Positions 6,782 through 10,367 of a stretch of 10,367 bases of DNA are shown one piece after another (the first letter of the stretch is position 1; each line of letters starts with the position of its first letter). The notes below the pieces were generated by a model, which did not search any database, was not told where the DNA came from, and saw only the letters and a program-made list of their open reading frames with translations. The position numbers were made by a program, and so were the translations under genes. The DNA is from DATGKD01 sp035294855 (GTDB lineage Bacteria > Actinomycetota > Acidimicrobiia > Acidimicrobiales > UBA8190), in assembly GCA_035294855.1 (NCBI GenBank), contig DATGKD010000073.1, positions 1-10,367 of the forward strand. The letters are read 5' to 3'.

Positions 6782-7807
6782 GTGCTCCTCGTCGGAGGAT
6801 GGCCCGACCTCGACCACCACGACACCGGGGTGGGGCATCCCGAACGTCACGAGCGCGTGCGCGCCGCGCTGGCGGGGATCGAGGCGGCCGGGCTCGACGA
6901 CGCGGTGGTGTCGTTGGAGCCGCGCCGGGCCAGCATCGACGAATTGGCGCGCGTCCACGACCGGACGTACCTCGAGGCGCTGGCGTCGTTCTGCGCGTCG
7001 GGCGGGGGGCACCTCGACCCGGACACCGTCGCCGTCCGGGACTCCTGGGACACGGCGTCGGTGGCCGCCGGCGGCGTCCTCGGCGCGATCGACGCGCTGC
7101 GTGCCGGCGACGGCACGCTCGCCTTCGTGGCCGCCCGCCCGCCGGGTCACCACGCCCTCGCCGACACGGCTATGGGCTTCTGCCTGCTCAACAACGTGGC
7201 GGTGGGCGCGGCCGCGCTCGCCGATCAGGGCGAGCGCGTGGTGATCGTCGACTGGGACGTGCACCACGGCAACGGGACGCAGGCCATCTTCTGGGACGAC
7301 CCGCGGGTGCTGTACGCGTCGACGCACCAGTCGCCGCTGTATCCCGGGACCGGGCGCGCCTCGGAGACCGGCGGCCCGGGCGCGCCGGGAGCCACGATCA
7401 ACGTGCCGCTCCCACCGGGCGCCACGGGTGACGTCGTGCTGCGCGCCTTCGACGAGGTGATCGCACCGGCCGTCGACCGGTTCGACCCCACCTGGGTGCT
7501 CGTGTCGTGCGGCTTCGACGCGCATCGACTCGACCCTCTGGCCAACCTGGCGCTCACCGCGGCCGACTTCGCCGCCCTGGCCGCCCGGGCCCGCTCGTGG
7601 GCACCGGCGCCCGGACGCCTGGCCTTGGTCCTCGAAGGCGGCTACGACCTCGAGGCCCTCCGGATGTCCGCCGGCGCCGCGGTGGCCGCCGCGCTCGACG
7701 TCGACTACCGCCCCGAGGCGCCGTCGGCCGGCGGGCCGGGGACCGATGCCGTCCGCGCCGCGCGCGCGGCGCAGGAGGCGGTCACGGGCATCGCGCCCAC
7801 GTCATAA
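6782..7807 (+). CDS. Zinc-dependent deacetylase, histone deacetylase/AcuC family
   Basis: This 341-aa enzyme of the arginase/deacetylase fold hydrolyses an acetyl-amide. Likely substrates are acetyl-lysine on proteins or an acetylpolyamine. The motif order is complete: 'GHPERHERV' near the N-terminus, the catalytic His pair His123-His124 in 'ARPPGHHA', 'GFCLLNNVAVGA', zinc ligands Asp159 and His161 in 'VDWDVHHGNGT', the third zinc ligand Asp246 in 'SCGFDAH', and the transition-state Tyr288 in 'LEGGYD'. The start is GTG with no Shine-Dalgarno but a well-placed -10 element. The length is slightly below classical AcuC (about 380 aa). No acetyl-CoA synthetase or acetoin gene is adjacent, so the AcuC role of activating acetyl-CoA synthetase is not supported by context here. 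The C-terminal 35 residues are an Ala/Pro/Arg tail outside the fold. Confidence 0.92.
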   Translation: MLLVGGWPDLDHHDTGVGHPERHERVRAALAGIEAAGLDDAVVSLEPRRASIDELARVHDRTYLEALASFCASGGGHLDPDTVAVRDSWDTASVAAGGVLGAIDALRAGDGTLAFVAARPPGHHALADTAMGFCLLNNVAVGAAALADQGERVVIVDWDVHHGNGTQAIFWDDPRVLYASTHQSPLYPGTGRASETGGPGAPGATINVPLPPGATGDVVLRAFDEVIAPAVDRFDPTWVLVSCGFDAHRLDPLANLALTAADFAALAARARSWAPAPGRLALVLEGGYDLEALRMSAGAAVAAALDVDYRPEAPSAGGPGTDAVRAARAAQEAVTGIAPTS

Positions 7808-7840
7808 GCCAGAGCCCCGTCCCCGGCGCCGGCCCGGTGA

Positions 7841-7846
7841 TAAGAC
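7841..7846 (+). promoter_or_regulatory. Extended -10 element (TGA-TAAGAC) for a leaderless MBL transcript
   Basis: TAAGAC, preceded by TG at 7838-7839, ends 6 nt before the ATG at 7853. The sixth base is C rather than the usual T, so it is a weaker match than the two upstream examples. The 45-nt intergenic gap has no Shine-Dalgarno. Confidence 0.4.
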
Positions 7847-7852
7847 CGCGCG

Positions 7853-8806
7853 ATGACCACGACCCGCCACGACCATCCCGAGGCCCACCGCCTCCCGCCG
7901 CCGCGCACCGAGCGGGTCGCCGACGGCGTCTTCGCCTACGTACAGCCCGACGGCGGGTGGTGGATCAACAACACGGGATTCGTCGTGGGCGAGCGGACCG
8001 TTCTGTGCATCGACACCTGCGCGACCGAACGCCGGACGCGGGCCTTCCTCGACGCGGTGTCGACGGTGGCCGGTCACGACCGCGCACCGCGCCTGGTCGT
8101 GAACACCCATCACCACGGGGACCACACCAACGGCAACAGCCTCGTCCCGGCCTCGGCCATCATCGGGCACCGGCTGTGCCGCGACGCCATGTTGGCGACG
8201 GGCATCCTCCGTCCCCGGGGAATCTGGGACGACGTCGAGTGGGGCGAGCTCGAACCGGCGCCCCCCTTCCTCACGTTCGACCACCGGATGGACGTCTACG
8301 TCGACGACCTCCTGGTCGAGCTGCACCACATCGGCGTGCCCGCGCACACCACCAACGACGTCGTCGCCTGGATCCCCGAGCACCGGGTGCTGTTCACCGG
8401 CGACCTCGTGTTCAACGGCGGCACGCCTTTCGTCCTCATGGGCTCGGTCTCGGGCTCGCTCGTCGCCCTCGACCGCCTCATGGACTTCGACGCCGAGGTC
8501 GTCGTGCCCGGCCACGGGGAGCCGTGCACGCTCGACGTCGTGGACACCATCGGCGAGTACCTCAGGTTCCTCCAGGACACTGCGAGCGAGGCGGCGCGCG
8601 CGGGTGCCACACCCTTGGAAGCGGCGCAAGGCGCCGACCTCGGGCAGTTCTCTTCGTTGATGCACCCCGAGCGGTTGGCAGGCAACCTCCACCGTGCCCT
8701 CGCCGAATGCGCCGGGGCCCGACCCGGCGATCCGGTCGACCTCGCCGCCGCGTTCGTCGACATGGTGGCGATGAACGGGGGCGCCCCCCTTCCCTGCCTG
8801 GCGTGA
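7853..8806 (+). CDS. MBL-fold metallo-hydrolase
   Basis: This is a zinc (or iron) hydrolase of the metallo-beta-lactamase superfamily with 317 residues. The metal motif HxHxDH is intact in 'NTHHHGDHTNGN' (His86, His88, Asp90, His91). It is followed by His165 in 'VPAHTTND', Asp184 in 'LFTGDLVFNGG' and His221 in 'VVPGHGEP'. All positions needed for a binuclear centre are present. The 'WWINNTGFVVGERTVLCIDT' N-terminal strands and 'GGTPFVLMGSVSG' are typical of the SoxH/quinoprotein-relay-like subgroup common in actinobacteria. The long C-terminal part (about 225-317) is helical and probably shapes substrate access. The substrate is unknown; a thioester, lactone or other ester is the usual kind. 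It follows the deacetylase by 45 nt with its own candidate -10, and ends 30 nt from the convergent pncA stop. Confidence 0.9.
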   Translation: MTTTRHDHPEAHRLPPPRTERVADGVFAYVQPDGGWWINNTGFVVGERTVLCIDTCATERRTRAFLDAVSTVAGHDRAPRLVVNTHHHGDHTNGNSLVPASAIIGHRLCRDAMLATGILRPRGIWDDVEWGELEPAPPFLTFDHRMDVYVDDLLVELHHIGVPAHTTNDVVAWIPEHRVLFTGDLVFNGGTPFVLMGSVSGSLVALDRLMDFDAEVVVPGHGEPCTLDVVDTIGEYLRFLQDTASEAARAGATPLEAAQGADLGQFSSLMHPERLAGNLHRALAECAGARPGDPVDLAAAFVDMVAMNGGAPLPCLA

Positions 8807-8836
8807 GGGCCGGCAGGACGACGCCATCGACAGCCG

Positions 8837-9442
8837 CTACACCGTCGTGAGCTGGACGCCGGACGCGGCCATCTCGTCGAGCGCCGCCTCCGAGCTCGCC
8901 TCGGCGACGCCCGCGCACAGGTTCGTGATCACCGACGCGGTGAACTTGGCCGCCACCGCGTCGAGCGTCGTCGCTCGGACGCAGTAGTCGGTGGCGATGC
9001 CGGCGATCTCGACCGACTCGATCCGCCGCGCCCGGAGCCAATCGACGAGCGGCGTCTCGTCGTCGGTCGCCAGCGTGGCCTCGAACGCCGAGTACGCCCC
9101 CGAGTGCTGGCCCTTCAGGAACTCGGCTTGGGCGCAACGGTGCACGGCGTCGGCCACCGCCGGGTGGTACGCCGCGCCGCTCGTGCCGGCCACGCAGTGG
9201 TCGGGCCACGTCACCGAGAAGTCGGGGTCGACGTGCAGCGTCGAGGCGAAGTGTCCGCCGGGAGCGATGTGCCAGTCACGAGACGTCACGACCGCCTCGT
9301 ACGACGCGGCTCGGTTGGCGAGGTGGGCGGCGATGCCATGGGCGACCGCGGTGCCGCCCGCCACGGCGAGCGATCCCCCTTCGCAGAAGTCGTTCTGGAC
9401 GTCGACCACGATCAGCGCGGTCCGCTGACCCTGCACGCTCAC
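8837..9442 (-). CDS. pncA: Nicotinamidase (isochorismatase fold)
   Basis: The enzyme hydrolyses nicotinamide to nicotinate and ammonia, feeding the Preiss-Handler route of NAD+ salvage in the cytoplasm. The 201 residues align by eye along most of their length with mycobacterial PncA. The catalytic triad is Asp14 ('VVDVQNDF'), Lys110 ('EFLKGQHSGAYSAFE') and Cys154 ('GIATDYCVRAT'). Metal ligands are Asp56, His58 and His64 ('RDWHIAPGGHF') and His82 ('WPDHCVAGT'). The Ile149-Ala150 cis-peptide position is kept. The start is the GTG at 9442, overlapping the upstream DUF1876 stop as GTGA, which suggests translational coupling; a second GTG two codons on is possible. In mycobacteria this enzyme activates pyrazinamide. 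Pyrazinamidase activity here is likely from the intact site but not demonstrated. Confidence 0.9.
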   Translation of the reverse strand: MSVQGQRTALIVVDVQNDFCEGGSLAVAGGTAVAHGIAAHLANRAASYEAVVTSRDWHIAPGGHFASTLHVDPDFSVTWPDHCVAGTSGAAYHPAVADAVHRCAQAEFLKGQHSGAYSAFEATLATDDETPLVDWLRARRIESVEIAGIATDYCVRATTLDAVAAKFTASVITNLCAGVAEASSEAALDEMAASGVQLTTV

Positions 9443-9669
9443 CGGCTCAACAGGCCAGCCGCCGCCTCGACGAGTCGGTGTGCCAGGTCCGACAGAGCGC
9501 GCGCCGCCGCGAGCTCCGCGCCGACCTCGGAGAGCTCGGTGTCTTCAGGGTTCCGCCGCGCGCGTCCGTTCCCGGTGAAGGTCGCCCCGCCCAAGGTGAG
9601 TGATGCCCGCGCCCGGGTGTGGTCACCGCCCTGCTCGAACACCATGGCGATCTCGGCCCTCTCGGTCAT
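9439..9669 (-). CDS. DUF1876 domain-containing small protein
   Basis: This 76-aa protein belongs to DUF1876 (PF08962), a family of small, largely actinobacterial proteins that includes mycobacterial Rv2632c and Rv1738. The typical order is visible: 'MVFEQGGDHTRARASLTL' (strands), 'FTGNGRARRNPEDTELSEVGAELAAARALSDLAHRLVE' (the GxGxARRNPxD turn and the long C-terminal helices). It is a little shorter than the usual 85-90 residues at both ends. The open frame extends upstream, but the ATG at 9669 has a good Shine-Dalgarno (GAGGGGAG, 9673-9680, 3 nt away) and begins at the family boundary. Its stop overlaps the pncA start (GTGA), so the two form one operon with this gene first. Rv1738 has been reported to resemble ribosome hibernation factors and to be induced in dormancy; extending that role to this protein is inference. 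Confidence 0.87.
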   Translation of the reverse strand: MTERAEIAMVFEQGGDHTRARASLTLGGATFTGNGRARRNPEDTELSEVGAELAAARALSDLAHRLVEAAAGLLSR

Positions 9670-9690
9670 CTGCTCCCCTCGTCTCTCCCC

Positions 9691-9696
9691 ACCGTA
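9691..9696 (-). promoter_or_regulatory. Candidate -10 element (TACGGT) of the DUF1876-pncA operon
   Basis: TACGGT on the - strand fits TANNNT and would start transcription near 9684, just upstream of the Shine-Dalgarno. The bases about 17 nt upstream read GGAACG, not a housekeeping -35, which leaves room for activator or alternative-sigma control. Confidence 0.35.
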
Positions 9697-9743
9697 GGCC
9701 GGGTGCGACGGTTCGTTCCCGGAGAGGCGTTGGCCGATTGTTG

Positions 9744-9752
9744 AGTCCCGAT
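9744..9752 (-). promoter_or_regulatory. DosR-box-like half-site
   Basis: The - strand reads ATCGGGACT, matching eight of nine bases of the left half of the mycobacterial DosR consensus (TTSGGGACT). The right half is poor; by eye the full 20-bp site scores about 12 of 20. It lies about 60 nt upstream of the proposed transcription start for the DUF1876-pncA operon, and also within the divergent region serving the gene at 9840. Given that some DUF1876 genes are DosR-controlled, the position is suggestive, but chance cannot be excluded. Confidence 0.3.
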
Positions 9753-9829
9753 AGAGCTTGTGGTGAGCCTGGGCCGTCACAGTGAACCCTGGAAACGAGG
9801 TGCGGTCCGGCCGGCGCGGTCGGTGATGC

Positions 9830-9835
9830 AGGGGG
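9830..9835 (+). promoter_or_regulatory. Ribosome binding site for the gene at 9840
   Basis: AGGGGG lies 4 nt before the ATG at 9840. It supports that codon as the start of the + strand frame that stays open to the window end. Confidence 0.5.
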
Positions 9836-9839
9836 ACAC

Positions 9840-10367
9840 ATGTCGATCTTCGATGCTCACTCCGAAGAAGCGAGTGCGCGGAGCGAAGGACTGTGGCAGG
9901 AACCGGGCCAGGCGCACGCGGCCGGACCCGCCTCGGCTCCACGACGTCCGGCGACCGTGACCCCACTGCCTTCGGCGGCGTGGCACCCCTCGGTGGCCCC
10001 GGACTGGCACCCGTCGGCCGCCCGGCATCCGAGCAGCGTCGAGGTGCACACGAGCGAACATCCGGCCTGGGCCGAGCGCCTCGACGACGCCCTGTCCTCG
10101 GGCATGTCGAGCGACACGCAGCGCCGGGCGCAGCTCGACGCCGAGCACGTCCGGCAGCATGCAGCGTTCGATTCGTGGCGTGCCCGGTGCGCGGCGGAGC
10201 TCCTGCCCGTCCTCGAGCGCAGCGCCGAGATGCTCCGGGCGTGGGGCCTCGACGCAGGAGTCACCGAGGTGCTCACCGACCAGCCGTGTCGTCTCCCGCG
10301 GCGACTCGACGTCGCTCTGCGCATCGCTCGCTTCGGCGACCGCGGCCCCGGCAAACTGACGCTGTCG
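9840..10367 (+). CDS. Hypothetical protein with WHPS repeats (3' partial)
   Basis: This frame starts at an ATG with a Shine-Dalgarno and stays open for 176 codons to the end of the window, so the C-terminus is missing. I do not recognise the product. Residues 1-80 are Ala/Pro/Ser-rich and contain imperfect repeats: WHPS at 48-51 and 56-59, then HPS at 63-65 and HPAW at 74-77. Residues 80-135 are rich in charged residues and Leu and read as amphipathic helices ('LLPVLERSAEMLRAWGLDAG'). From about 150 comes a basic, probably beta-strand segment ('RLPRRLDVALRIARFGDRG'). No signal peptide or membrane segment is seen. It is divergent from the DUF1876-pncA operon and shares a 170-nt intergenic region with it, so joint regulation is possible. 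Competing - strand frames here are Arg/Pro-rich shadows. Confidence 0.7.
   Translation, partial: MSIFDAHSEEASARSEGLWQEPGQAHAAGPASAPRRPATVTPLPSAAWHPSVAPDWHPSAARHPSSVEVHTSEHPAWAERLDDALSSGMSSDTQRRAQLDAEHVRQHAAFDSWRARCAAELLPVLERSAEMLRAWGLDAGVTEVLTDQPCRLPRRLDVALRIARFGDRGPGKLTLS

Noticed and set aside
7507..8850. A 447-codon + strand frame and a 341-codon - strand frame (7802-8827).
   Set aside because: Both overlap the deacetylase and MBL genes, whose metal-binding motifs are complete in another frame. Products are Arg/Pro- or Arg/Asp-rich.
9738..9757. TTGTTGAGT and TAGAGC considered as a + strand promoter or HspR-type (HAIR) half-site.
   Set aside because: Hexamers match consensus poorly, and no inverted ACTCAA partner follows at the required spacing.
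9857..10354. A 165-codon - strand frame.
   Set aside because: The + strand frame from 9840 has a Shine-Dalgarno and balanced composition. The - strand product is Ser/Arg-rich and has no recognised family.

Overview
This is a GC-rich window with dense, mostly non-overlapping genes. It looks like chromosomal DNA of a high-GC actinobacterium. An Acidimicrobiia-like source is my inference, based on the codon bias, the mix of Shine-Dalgarno-led and apparently leaderless starts, and a DUF1876 gene, a family typical of actinobacteria. I see no rRNA, tRNA, CRISPR array, insertion sequence or phage gene.

Region 1 (1-3299, + strand) is a carbohydrate ABC importer of the xylose/ribose/fructose class. 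It holds the 3' part of a periplasmic-type sugar-binding protein, a single-domain ATPase and a XylH-like permease. A long GC-rich stem-loop separates the binding protein from the ATPase, and the ATPase and permease overlap by ATGA. Substrate is bound outside the cell, the permease forms the channel and an ATPase dimer drives uptake.

Region 2 (3355-5895) has an endonuclease/exonuclease/phosphatase-family hydrolase on the - strand. A divergent 397-aa protein of unknown function follows, with an aromatic/His-rich middle and a C-terminal domain carrying four Cys. A 67-aa ORF with a near-ideal ribosome binding site runs against its 3' end.

Region 3 (6036-8806, + strand) holds three enzyme genes with small gaps: a DUF429 protein, a zinc-dependent deacetylase of the histone deacetylase/AcuC class, and a metallo-beta-lactamase-fold hydrolase. 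Each start codon lies exactly 6 nt after a -10-like hexamer, so each is probably transcribed separately as a leaderless mRNA rather than as one operon.

Region 4 (8837-10367) has a - strand pair, a DUF1876 small protein followed by the nicotinamidase PncA, joined by a GTGA overlap. A divergent + strand gene of unknown function runs off the window end. DUF1876 includes the mycobacterial dormancy protein Rv1738, and the divergent intergenic region contains a half-site resembling the DosR box. A link between NAD+ salvage and a quiescence protein is therefore the most attractive hypothesis in the window. No clear defence or mobile system is present.
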